A stretch of 64,000 nt of DNA from Ailanthus altissimus (Eukaryota > Streptophyta > Magnoliopsida > Sapindales > Simaroubaceae): contig OX327683.1 of the NCBI GenBank assembly GCA_946807835.1, positions 10,731,001-10,795,000 on the forward strand, written 5' to 3'. This document shows positions 24,777 through 36,291 of this stretch, in pieces; the first letter of the stretch is position 1; each line of letters opens with the position of its first letter. A program made the translations under genes and the position numbers. Under the pieces are notes generated by a model that worked only from the letters and a program-made list of their open reading frames with translations, did no database searches and was not told the origin of the DNA.

Positions 24777-26419
24777 CCCCGGACTTTGGGATCCGTTTGA
24801 AGAATCAAAATCCTAAATTCAAAACCAAAATTAAATGAGTGAATGAATGAAGAAATGGAAATTGAAGATTGATAGTGACAGAAAGTTGCCTCTTTGGGGA
24901 TGAAATACTGTAACCATGTGAAATTGGGAAATTAAGGGAGGGGGTGTTTGGGTGGCGAGAAAGTGAGCGAAATGATAGGAAAAAATGTGAAAAATAATAA
25001 AATGAGAATGTGAGAGTGGATAGTGGTGTCGGAAGGAGAAAGACGAAATTATGAAAATTTGAAATTTGATTTTCTGTTATTGACTACTTTCAGAGTCGTT
25101 ACTTTTTGTTTTTTTTTTTTTAATTTTATAAAGAAAATATATCCATAGTTTTGTCTGTGATGACTGATGAGAACTGTTCACCCTCACTGTTAACAGTTTA
25201 GTCTATTTCTTTTCAAATAACTTATAAAAAAAAAAAATTATTGTTATAAGGATTATTCTATAATATCGTCTAAATGATTAAGTAGTTTTAATCTCCATAA
25301 TTAATTTTTTATAAATAAAAGTTAACTTTTTCTCCGGCTAACAAATTACTTTGAATTTTATTAGAAATTATTGTATTTATGCATTAAACTTTTAACTTAT
25401 TTATTTAATTAAAATATTTATCAATATCAATAAAATTAAAATAATTAGTCATATAAACATAAAAAAGATTATTTAGAGTTGAACATAATTTAATTAAGAA
25501 TTTTGTTAATTGGCATAAATTCTAAATATATATATATTGTAATATACTTTAGAGGGAAATCTGTTAATAGTAAAATATAAGAATTAAAAACTAATATTAG
25601 GTTTTTTTTATAAAAATAATATGAAGAAAAATAAAAATTTAATTTTAATGATTATTAATATTACATGTAATAAAGAGCACAACCTATAATAATGCAGTAC
25701 AACTTTACATAATGTAAATTTAAACATAAAATATTATTTGTATATATTATTAAATTAATATTTAACTTGTATATCTTATTAAAGAAAATAAAACTAATTT
25801 GCATACATTGCAAATAAAATAATTTTTTTTTGATTGCAATTTACGACATTCGTGTTAATGTAATTAGGTTACATGTCATAAAGGCATGTATTCAAGTTAT
25901 GTATAAAAATAATTCATATTTATATTGTTATAATTCTTTAATTAACATGTAAAAATTTTCATCTCATTTCTTATTTATAATTTTCATTCTTAATTCTATG
26001 TTACAAATATTAAAAAGATGATACATTTATTTAGTCTACAACTTTGTCTTGCATTTAATTTTTTTAATAATTCAGCTCATAATAATTAGTGTTGTATACA
26101 AGAGTTAATTCTAATAATAACTTATACATAATTTGTTGAAAAAATTAATATCTTTAAATAATAAATATAAATTTTATATGCAAATATTACTGCTTAAATG
26201 ATATTCTAACAAAAGTATATATATATAGTATATTTATTAAAACAAGTGTTAATAAAGTCAGAACTAAACACAAAAAAAAACTTATTATTTTTATTAGATG
26301 ATCAATTCATCTTAATGAATCTATGCATTATGATGTTATTTAAGGGAATATAAAAATTAAAAAGTAAGATAAAATTATTTGCTAAGGCATTATATATATT
26401 AATTTTGTAATATTTTTAT
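24777..26419. other. AT-rich intergenic DNA upstream of the PP2A pseudogene
   Basis: Its right-hand promoter region is probably within 24780-25100, where base composition is less extreme. The remainder is very AT-rich with no recognised feature. Confidence 0.45.
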
Positions 26420-26790
26420 TTTCTTAATGTATATGTTAAAGATTTATTTTTAATATTAATATTGGGTCTTCGCCTATTAGTTTAAGATTTTTAGTTGAAT
26501 GGTAAAATAATATGGTTTAAGAACTAAAGTCTTGAGTTTGAGTCCCCATCATTTTATTTTTAATTAATTTTTAAGTTTTGTCTTTACGAGACAAGGGATT
26601 CGATTTCTTAATTTTTTAGCTTTGTTTCTATGAGACGGAGGATTTGGTACTTGGCTTTATTTTTACGAGACGGAAGATTTATTTGATTCAAACTTATTCG
26701 AATTTACGTTTCACGTGAGGGAACTGTTAAAGACTTGTATTTAATTTTAATATTGGACATTCATCTATTAACTTAAACTTTTGAATTGTT
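26420..26790. repeat. Retroelement-derived fragment with ~60-bp direct repeats
   Basis: TTAAAGATTTATTTTTAAT plus TATTGGGTCTTCGCCTATTA at about 26427 is repeated with changes (TTAAAGACTTGTATTTAAT, TATTGGACATTCATCTATTA) at about 26727. Between them is AGTCTTGAGTTTGAGTCCCC and repeated ACGAGAC segments. The arrangement resembles short LTR ends around a primer-site-like sequence. Classification is uncertain. Confidence 0.45.
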
Positions 26791-27599
26791 TAATAAACTA
26801 ATAGTGTATAAATTTTATGAGTTAAAAAATCAATTATTTTTTTGAGTTAAAAATAATTTCTCTTAATATGATAAATTAATATAAATCAATGAAATTTACA
26901 ATTTTATTAAGTTATTTCTATTTTTTTATTGAATAATGTTGTACTTATTTACTTTGTATCTCAAATTAATATTTTTACAATGAAATAATATTCACTGATA
27001 GATGTAATGACAATGCCGCATTATTAATCTAATTTTAAAAAATTTATAAATGATGGTATATAACACTTTTTAGTTGATGGTACATCAGTAGTTAAAAACT
27101 TGAAATACAAAGTATAACATTACTTTTTTTTTACTCTATATTTCACATTATTTTGTTTTAAATTGCAATTTGATATGGCCCATAACCCTAATGGTGCTTT
27201 TTCCAATTTATTAAATTAAAAAATAATTTAATTGAAAGATTAAATACGTGAATTTAGAACCATGTAAAACAAATATGTAAAATATATAGCGAAAGTTTTT
27301 TAACTGGCTAACAAATTAAATTACCTTTTGCAGTTTAATTTAATTTTTTTTCCAAAAAAAATGTGGAATGTTAATTTTTATCTAATGGTCTACAACACTT
27401 ACAATATTCTTTTTAATGCCATATTGTTAATATGTTAGCAAAATCTATAAGATAATTGAATTTTTTAATCAAATCTATATTAGGATCAATAGAAACTTGA
27501 TTTATTAATGTCCTTAACTTCAGTTTAATTTGGGAACAAACATGATGAAATGTCTTCATTACTGTAGTTAAATGACTGTAAAATATTAGTATTAAATAT
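26791..27599. other. AT-rich DNA, nothing recognised
   Basis: No coding or transposon motif seen in either strand. Confidence 0.5.
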
Positions 27600-28275
27600 T
27601 TTTTTTATAAGATTTAATTTAATTTACAAGTTAAAAGCATTATATACAAGTTTGATATTTATTTATAAATATTATTTTAAATTTAGACGTCATGTGAGCA
27701 GTTTACAAAATTTATATATACTTTTATATTGTTGTGTTAATCTATAATTTTCTTTATTTTAATTTATTTTACAAATATTATGTGTTATTTACCATTTATT
27801 TGTTATATATATATATATATGTAAATATACAAGTTTAATTTTGATTTACAAATTTTATATTATATTTATAATATTTAATTTAATTTATAAATAAAAGTAT
27901 CATTTATAAGTTTGATATTAATTTACAATTGTTATATTAAATTTACAGTCGTAAGTGTACTTTACAAAATTTATGTCTACTTTTATATTTTTGTGTTGAT
28001 TTATAATTTTTTTACTAATATTATGTTTTATTTATGATTTATTTGTTATATATATATATATATATATTTATGTAAATATACAAGTTTAATGTTGATTTAC
28101 AAATTTTACATTACATTTATAAGATTTAGTTTAATTTATGAATAAAAGTATTATTTATAAGTTCGATATTGATTTATAATTATTATATTAAATTTACAAT
28201 TGTATGTATATTTTACGAAATTTATGACTACTTCTTATATTTTTGTGTTAATTTATAATTATTTTAGTTATATGA
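27600..28275. repeat. ~255-bp tandem repeat, about 2.6 copies
   Basis: The marker TATAAGTTTGATATT (27645, 27905, 28155 with small changes) starts three units. Each continues into AAATTTA, then TTTACAAAATTTATG and TACTTTTATATTTTTGTGTT. A TA microsatellite lies between units (27807-27820, 28050-28068). Periods are about 260 and 250 bp. Confidence 0.75.
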
Positions 28276-29185
28276 ATACAATCTTAATAGCCATGTCAAT
28301 CCATTTGATATCAGTTCCTGTTCGCGCAATAAATTTTGGGTTTGTGTATGCTTTGTGTTCGGTTAGATAAAGGTTATCACAAATTTGAGGGAAATCGAGA
28401 TTAAGAATTTTGTCAACAAACGAGGTTTATTGTTAAACTTAGGCTAAAAAATAGCAGGCATGTGGTGGAGTTTGAGTTATTCTCAGAGAAGGATGAGCGA
28501 AGCTCAGCAATAAGATTGTGAAGATTTTTCAATAAATAAAGATGCAGAGTCTTGGGTTGAATTAATAAAACGAAAGAAAAGATAAAAGTTAAAAGCTTGT
28601 GTGTAATGTGTATTAAATTATTGATAATAATTTACAATGAGAAATCAAGTCTATTTATAAACTGTAAAATCTTATACAAAACTTAATTTTATAAGGAAAG
28701 TAATTATAATATAACACAATTTCTTATTATATACAAATTCTTAAATTGGCTATAATATATAATTGCGCTGCGCACATAACCTAACTGGAAAAGTCCATCA
28801 ATCACTTTTTGGGCCGGTATTAACAATACCCCTTATAAGCCGGTCAAAAGGATGATTTTGTCAAAGCTTACAATACTTAACTAGCTTAGATTGCTTGCTA
28901 TTAACCTGGAACTTCAAGATCACCCTATATTAGTTTTAGAATCGGCCAATCTCAAATCCCTTCAATTTAATCACCTTGCTAAAACTTGTATGATCGTTTT
29001 ACTGTACCATATAAGTCGCTCGAACAAACATTGTCTATTCTCGAATTGTTTGGGATGGTTTTTATTTTCACAAAATTTCTCTAATATTTCGCCTTGAGAT
29101 CGCCCAAGCATGTCTTTGATACTCTCGATCGATCAATCCATTCTCATAAATCACTTAGCTTCGAGCATCAAACTCCTTAACCCAT

Positions 29186-30648
29186 TAAAGGCAGACAATT
29201 TTAACTAAAAACTAAATAATCAAATTGGACTGGATTGAATCGAACTAGCCGATTCAATTATTTTGTTTTAAAAAAATCGAGCGATTTTTTTTTTTAAAAT
29301 TGGTTGTCTGGTCTAGTTTTAATTTGGTTTTAAATTTATAAAACCGAACCGATAAATTAAGTAATTTTGTATATTTACGCTAAAGTGACACATGGCATTA
29401 TTTAACTGATAAATTAGAGCACACAAAAATAAGCTTTACTACATATAATCAAAACTCAATAAAAATAAAAAAACCCTAAACACTAAACATAAACTTTCCA
29501 ACTGCCCTGCCTCTTAAGTCTTAAGACTGCTGTGCTACAGCTGCCGTTGTTCAAAAATAAAAAAACCCTTAAACAGAGTTGCTGCCGCCTGCCGTGCCAT
29601 AGCTCGTGACTGCCATCTGCTGGTGTGTGCCACCGTCAATTACCGTGCCTTGACTGCTGTTATTTGCCGTGCCGTGACTGCTGTCTGCTGCTGTGTGCCG
29701 CCGTGACTACCATTTGTGAGATCCCCATTCACCTACCATCCATTGACTGACTACCATCTGTGAGATTGCCATTCAATTCATTTTTGGTGATTTACATTGT
29801 GATCTTGTTTATTTTCTAAGGGAAAACAAAATATTAAAAGCAAGAGAAAAAAAAAAGTCATGTAACTATGTAAGCATGTATTTTCACTTGTGGGTGAGAC
29901 AATTATGAACACTGTATGTCATATTGGTGTTGTGCTTATTTTATTTGTTGGTTCTTCCATTACCAGCATAAGCATTTAATATTTAATGCATCAATTGTTG
30001 TGTTTTTTTTTCCTGTTTTGGCGTGCTTTGACTTGGTTTTATTTATATATTAACTTCATTATTTCTGGGTTCTTTCTTCTCATCAGTTATCATTAATTTC
30101 TTGATCACTTTGTGGCAAATTCTGCTGCAATTTATAGGCCAGTGATTGTCAATGGATAGATACAAGAACAAGCTTTGCTGTGCGTCCTTACTGACTTATT
30201 ATTACTAAATTAAATATACATAAAGTTACCTAAGTTGTGGCATCGGGCATGTGGGATCTATCTTGACCAAAAATGGCAAACCAAGAAATGTAACTTCTCC
30301 ATTGCCCCCTGATTACTCCTTAATTCCCTTCGCAAAACAATCTTTGAGATCTAATGATGGCACATTAACTAGATTTTGTTGTCCATCTAATTTCCCATCT
30401 CATTGAATCCTTTTTCGAGAGAATGATTTAAGATATAATCAATTCGAGAGTTAAAAAAAAGCTGTATGAATTACTTTCATCTTAAATTGTGAAGAAGAAG
30501 AGAAGACAAAAAAATAAAAAAAAAGGATTCAGTCCAGTTCAATTTTTGCCTTATCAAATGAATAATTCGGTTTTGGTAATTCAAAAAATCAAATTGATTC
30601 GGTTTAATTCCAACAAAATTGGACTAAATCGAACCGTGCCCAGTCTTA
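29186..30648. mobile_element. Non-autonomous hAT element (1463 bp)
   Basis: Left end TAAAGGCAGACAATTTTAAC; right end, read inward on the - strand, TAAGACTGGGCACGGTTCGA. These match the two ends of the large hAT at 39817-57779 (its right end TAAGGGTGGGTAATTTTAAT and left end TAAGACTAAGCACAGTTCGG), in reverse orientation. The flanking 8-bp duplications TAACCCAT (29178-29185) and TAACTCAT (30649-30656) agree at 7 of 8 positions. Subterminal GGTTCGGTTT-like repeats are present at both ends. No transposase is encoded. Confidence 0.8.
29575..29775. repeat. TGCCGTGACTGC-type repeats inside the small hAT
   Basis: A GC-richer island made of variants of TGCCGTGACTGC and TGCTGTGTGCCGCC, plus two copies of ACCATYTGTGAGATYSCCATTC (29710-29785). 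It contrasts with the AT-rich surroundings. Confidence 0.6.
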
Positions 30649-31521
30649 TAACTCATTGTGGCCTAATCGCTCAATTTTAAATGATCACTCGTTAAACATA
30701 ATATCACACAGATCGGCCATGATTGTTTCACTTACCCTTGTTGTGCCTTCAGATCCTTTTATGTGAGAAATTGACATGAGTTCTTTAAGAGCTTCATATT
30801 TTACAAAATCACCCATGGTCATTTATCAGAGCAAAAATTGTCCATAATCATTCTATATTATTTTGTCAAGACTATATACCCTTGTTGGTCAGAATATCGC
30901 CCTGGAGAACATAAACCCTGATATCGTCTAATAACCTTCTCTATCATTGCAAACCGTTCCAGAGTACATCAGCAAATGTCTTTTTGTATCTACAAATCGC
31001 CATTAGTAACCTCTTAGATGCTATCATCTTGCTTCAAATTCTGGTGAAATCGACTGACCACACATTACTTTAGTCAAGACACTTTTTATCGGCCTATTCA
31101 GACTGATAGTATACTTAGTTAATTTTCACATTTTTTGTTCATGGTTTCTTCATCTTCTTTTCAATTGTTGTTAATAACGGTCAGAACATTTATTTTCTTG
31201 TTAGTAATTTCAATCATTAATGTCCCATCATTGGTCCCTCATTAAATACTTAACTGTGTTTTAACAAGCGACTTTTCATCTTAACCGCCATAAGTACTAT
31301 AAAATAAGATAGCCTTCATTTTTGCTTTTAACCTTGCTTAAGCATTCTTATTTTCTCTTAACTCTTAAAAGCAACTTTTAATCTATTCTTGGACCTTCAA
31401 TAAGCTTCAACAAATCTTTAAAGATAAATTCAAACTTAATCCCCTCTTTAACCTTTTTAATTAATGCATTTACTTCTAAATCTTGTTTATTTACTTTTGT
31501 ATTTTCCTTGTAGTCACCATT

Positions 31522-33590
31522 ATGGCATCAAAATCAACCAATAATTTACGTGCCAAGAAATCGCGCACCACTGAAGCGGACGACACAACCTTTAACTTAC
31601 ACGCAAAGGCACAAAGAATCACTATATCTAACATACTCAGCTTACCATATATGATATATCTTAGGTCCTTATAAATTTAAGATCAACGTGGATTACTTGA
31701 ATTACTTCTCAGCGCATTCAAAAGACCCTTTTAGGTTTAGTCGGGAACATGATATGTCTATCTAGTCGACCTCTAAGTCGATCAGATCCTAGTTGAAAAC
31801 TGCTAGTGACTTTAGGGGATGGCTGAATCGTCTCGAACCTCAATTTGGTTCAGTATAAAAATTGGTCGGGATTTATGATTTACTTCAACTTACTAGATAC
31901 AAAATCCCATTTTATAATGATTTAATCTCTGCCAACATTATTTTTTGGTCAAGGTCGGCCAACTACTTTTGTTTTAAATTTAGGTAGATGTCACCTACTC
32001 TCTATGACTTAGCAGTTCTTTTCAACATTTCATGGAGTTGAAATAAACTCAGAACTTGAGGTTGATGTGGCCGACCTCTTTTTTATTAGGGCCAAATCTA
32101 GTTTTGAAAAATTTATGATCATCTTTAGGGAGAAATCAGCCAACCCCAGTAGGACTAAACATATTGCCTTCCTCCTATATTAGCTTAGCAAATATGCCTT
32201 ATGCCTCCCATCTAAAAAAACCACTAAGGAGTATATTAAGGTTGTTATCGCCCTAACCGATGGTAGGTCGCTCTCCTTAGGTCCCTTTTTCCCTTTTCAC
32301 TTGTATAGAAGCCTCTTTGAATTTTTACCTTCAAAAGACGAATTGACCTTTCCAAATGCTGAAGGTATTTTATAGATTCTCTTCTTTTGGATATCGGCTT
32401 ACTTTCTTTCTTTTTTCAAAGTAAGTTCTCAACCTTACGAAAATCAACTTAGTTGTTAAGCTCATTGGCTTTTCCAATAACAACTTAAGGATTTAGGCTT
32501 TAGTAATTTCTTTTCTTTTTACTATGATACTCTTTAATTAGACAATAGGTCTTTTGTCGCCTTAGGCTGGCTCTTTGTGGCCCTGAGTGGACCAAATGGT
32601 CTTACAAAGTCCAAAATTGTACGGTCGAAGAGGTTGCCCTAAATGCAGAATGGCATGATTTATGGGTGAGTTGCATTACAGCCCGTGATTTGCATCATAG
32701 GGCAACCATTGCTGTCGGCCTAAATAACAAGTGTGGAATGGAGACTTACCATCCTTAATGGGTAAGTTGCTAGTTCAACTTGGTTCAGGTCGTTCCACAT
32801 CCCAACTTTTTTTTTTGCAAATAAGAAGTTTAGGAGTAGGTGGGAAAATCTGTGGCCACATCCTTCCCCTGGTCCTTTAAAATCGTCAAGATTGAGGAAA
32901 CCTGTGGCCAAGAACCTTAGCTGGTGGAAGCTACTTCAGCTGCTGACATTGTTTCCATGCTGTTGGAGGTATCTTCAGATGAAAGTGAGGTGATCGCTCA
33001 TTCTCCTGAAGGTGACACTTATTCATCGGCCTCAAATATGTAAAGTGAAGTGATGGAGATTATCCATAAACTTAAGACGCTCAAGGGTTCCATGGCTGAC
33101 CTCTTTTTAGATGATCACCGAGTGTTGGAGGTGAACAAGAAGCTAAAATTCTTGTTCAATAATGCTTCTAGTGATATAATGTCAGTTGGCCTAAAAACGC
33201 AATTAGACGAGTTTACTGCTGCCTTCACCTCTCTGGCGAAGAAGAAGCAATCGACCGTCAATATTATAATCGAGGTCGAAAAAGAAGTTGAGGAGAACGT
33301 TGCCCTTAATCGACTTGAGGTACTGATAATGGTAGAGGCCAAGGAATTAAACGATCAAAGTAAGGCTGTCAGAGAGAAGATCAAGGCCATATAGAAATAG
33401 CTATCTAATCTGAAGATGGCCGAGGCAGAGCGCACAGAGCAATCTCAGACTTTGGGGCAATAGGTCCTGGCAAATTGCCTGAGGAAGGCTGAGCTGAAGA
33501 AAAGCCTTAAAGTCAAGAATGAGATTGTACCCAAGGCTTAGGCAGATGTCAAGGTGGTCGACTCCCAAATGGCCAAAACTTGAAATTTAT
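31522..33590 (+). pseudogene. Plant-mobile-domain (PMD) ORF remnant antisense to gypsy pol
   Basis: The PMD (aminotransferase-like) domain occurs in MAIN/MAIL1 proteins and in several plant transposons. The relic starts MASKSTNNLRAKKSRTTEAD at 31522. Around 31945-32030 it reads FWSRSANYF then MSPTLYDLAVLFNIS, a hallmark PMD block. At 32040-32310 follow FIRAKSSFEKFM, LSKYALCLPSKKTTKEYI, KVVIALTDGRSLSLGPFF and HLYRSL. The tail at 33050-33394 is a charged coiled coil (LEVNKKLKFLFNN, EVEKEVEENV), continuing with stops to 33580. Stops and frame shifts break it throughout. It sits between integrase and the 3' LTR-like region, in the opposite sense to pol, where antisense extra ORFs of Tat elements are found. 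Confidence 0.65.
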
Positions 33591-33599
33591 ATGGCCAGC

Positions 33600-34189
33600 C
33601 CTAATTTTGTAAATATTTCTCTTGAATTAATGAAATACATTTTTCAATTACCTCATTTTTGGCTTTTCTAATCACATATCCCCTCAACATATTAATTATT
33701 ACTATGATTAAGGCTTAATAATTCCTAAAATTGACTCGTTGGATTGCTTGCGCTTTCTTATTATTTTGCACAATACTTAAAATGTCTAATGTAAATAATT
33801 TTGACGGTCTAAGTTAAACCTCAAAAATACCAAAAATCGGTCTAAAGGATCGATCGAAGTAAGGGTGTATAATGTTAACTTTGCCAAACCAAAAAGTTGA
33901 ATTTTAATTGATAAAAATTTTATGGGATTTTTATTGAAATCATAAAGATATACAAATAGGTTTGAGACTTGATCGATTGTAGAATATCGGCTTATCAAGA
34001 TCATCATAGTTTGATCGATCTAACCCTATCTAAATTATAAAAAAATTGCCTCGTTGATCCATTCCTAAACAATTAGTTGAAAAGACTTCAGATATTTTCT
34101 ATTGATTGCCTTGGGATGAACTTCTCCATCTAGATCGCTAAAAAAAAAAAGCCCTATAGCCAAGGATTTTGGCAACTTTGAATGGCCTT
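33600..34189. other. Spacer between antisense PMD ORF and integrase
   Basis: AT-rich internal gypsy DNA between two converging reading frames. No motif seen. Confidence 0.5.
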
Positions 34190-35155
34190 TCTCAATTGGC
34201 ACTAAATTTTTCTAACTCATTTTGCTTGAACCCTATTGGGAGGACTACCTTCCATACTAGATCGTCGTGGCTAAAAGTTTTAAACTTGGCCATTTTATTA
34301 TAAGCCTTTTCAACCCTCTTCTTCTGAACCTCGAGTCGATTTAAGGTTTCTAGGCGATACTCATCCAGTCGATCTATCTCTTTTGCCATGACATCCTGGT
34401 ATTATTAGGTGTTCAAATTGTCTTGGAATCGCCTTTTAAATGAGTTTCCAATTAATTCTATTGGAACCATGGCCTCATGGCCATAGACCAACTGATAAGG
34501 TGACGTATCAGTGGCCATTTTTAGGTTGACTTTGTTCGCCCAAAGCACTTGTGGAAGCTTTTCGTGCCATGACCTGGGGTTGTCTATGATCACCTTTTTC
34601 ATTGCTTAAATTAGAGATTTGTTTGTTGACTCGGCCTGTTCATTTGATTGTGCATAATAAGTCGTACCTGTATTAGTTTAAAGCCAAATGCCTTAGCAAA
34701 ATCGTCCATTTTCTTTCCTATAAAAATCGTTCCCTGGTCAATTGTGATTGATTCAGGTAGGCCGTGCCTATAAATAATATTTTTCTTGATGAACTTTATG
34801 ACTGATTATTGATTCATGTTTTTAATGAGATCGCCTTGATCAATTTTGTGAAATAATCGGTCGCCACAAGGATAAATACATGCTGTCTGGATGATGGTGG
34901 ATATATTTTCCCAATTATGTCCATGGCCCAACCTTTAAATGGGTAAGGTTTGATTATCGCATGCAATTCTTGTGTAGGGATGACTTGTATTAACTCGTGC
35001 TTCTGACACTTTTCGCAACCTTTGACGTAGTCATGGCAGTTTTGTTCCATAGTTGGCCACCAGAATTCGATCATTAGGATATCCTTTTTCATTAATCGCC
35101 CACTGAGATGAGCTCTAGCTAACTTTTCATGTGATTTAGTCATGACCAGCATACA
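34190..35155 (-). pseudogene. Gypsy integrase remnant
   Basis: Integrase joins retrotransposon cDNA to host DNA. From 35152 downwards, the zinc-binding region reads HLSGRLMKKDILMIEFWWPT then CEKCQKHE, and the catalytic core begins WAMDIIGKIYPPSSRQH with VATDYFTKLIKA. 34602-34405 carries NPRSWHEKLPQVLWA and SPYQLVYGHEAMVPIE, and 34389-34192 holds the C-terminal part (YNKMAKFKTFSHDDLVWK). Frame breaks between the three pieces, at about 34810 and 34400, and several stops make it inactive. Confidence 0.8.
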
Positions 35156-35159
35156 CTCT

Positions 35160-36291
35160 TTTGGGCCAATACACCTTAACAGTTCACTTAGAGGTGCTAT
35201 TGTAAATAATTTGCTAGCAAAAAGGGAAAACTTTAGCGCGATGATCTTGATTTTTTGGTTGGCTTGTTCATTAGGGTTCTTTATGTAGGTGATTAAATCT
35301 TCTCTCTAATCTCTGCTAAAATTGACTTGCAAGATAGGTAAGTGATTAAGTAGCCCTGGAGTATGCAGGCAAGAGTGTGATCGGTGAATTAGAGGTATCT
35401 CTTCAATCGCCCTTATGAACCCCGATGCCCCTTGAGCATGGTCGTTGGCTTTAAATTATCATCGTGGAATACTCGACCAAAGTATAGAAGCCTTGGATGA
35501 GGTGCTTCGCCTTGTCACAGTATGGGACGAGGAGGTTGGCATCGCAATTGTATTCTCCGGTCACTTGCTTGATTACCAATAAGGAATCGCCCTAGACTTC
35601 AATGTCCTTGATCCCCATTTCGGCAAGTATTTCCAGTCCAATGATTAGGGCTTCATATTCGGTCTGATTATTGGTGCATGGGAAGTTCAAGAAAAAAGAC
35701 ATCTTTGTTTTCATTCCTGTAGGGGATACTAGGATAACCCCTGCTCCAGTGGCTTGATTTGTTTTGGACCCATTGAACCATAAATGCTAACTTGTATTCA
35801 GGGTACCGATTTTATGATCGATTATATCTATGTATGGTGTAGGATGATCTGTGAGGAAATCGGCCAAAGCTTGACCTTTGACTGCCTTATGAGTGATATA
35901 CTTTAGGTTGAATTCTGACAATGCAATCGCCCACTTAGCATGTTAATTTATCAAGAATGGTTTTGAGAGAAGACACTTTAGAATGTTTGTTTAACTTATC
36001 ACATATACTATTGTGGGTAACAAATAATATTTTAATTTTGTGCATGAGAAATATAAGGCCAAACATAACTTTTTGATCATCAAGTATATAGTTTTTGCGT
36101 CATTTAAAACTTGACTGAGATAATAAATGGCCTTTTCAACATCATCATACTCTTATGCGAATATGCTGCTGATTGACTCTTAGGCCACTATAATGTATAG
36201 GATCAAAGGTAGCCATAGTTTGGGTGGCACCATGAATGGTGGACTTGTGAGGTACTTCTTAATTTCCTCAAAGACCTTCTCATGATGAGTT
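35160..36291 (-). pseudogene. Gypsy RNase H domains (RT-linked and second copy)
   Basis: Reading down from 36286: FEEIKKYLTSPPFMVPPK and then VEKAIYYLSQVLND belong to the RT-linked RNase H. A second RNase H domain follows at about 35800-35560: NGSKTNQATGAGVILVSP, CTNNQTEYEALIIGLEIL and a GDSLLVIKQVTGEY block. Two RNase H domains in a row mark Tat-lineage gypsy elements. In-frame stops are present. The solo LTR at 36292-38135 cuts the domain from the reverse transcriptase. Confidence 0.75.

Larger units (their letters stand above)
28290..31500 (-). mobile_element. Probable 3' LTR/UTR of the gypsy element
   Basis: This is the region beyond the antisense ORF. A - strand TATA-like TTATAAATAG lies near 28658. 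The segment 28920-28985 is shared with 58355-58420 next to gag. It is split by the 1.46-kb hAT insertion at 29186. The LTR boundaries were not found. Confidence 0.35.

Noticed and set aside
33115..33342. Ser/Thr-rich frame on the - strand
   Set aside because: It is the antisense of the coiled-coil part of the PMD ORF.
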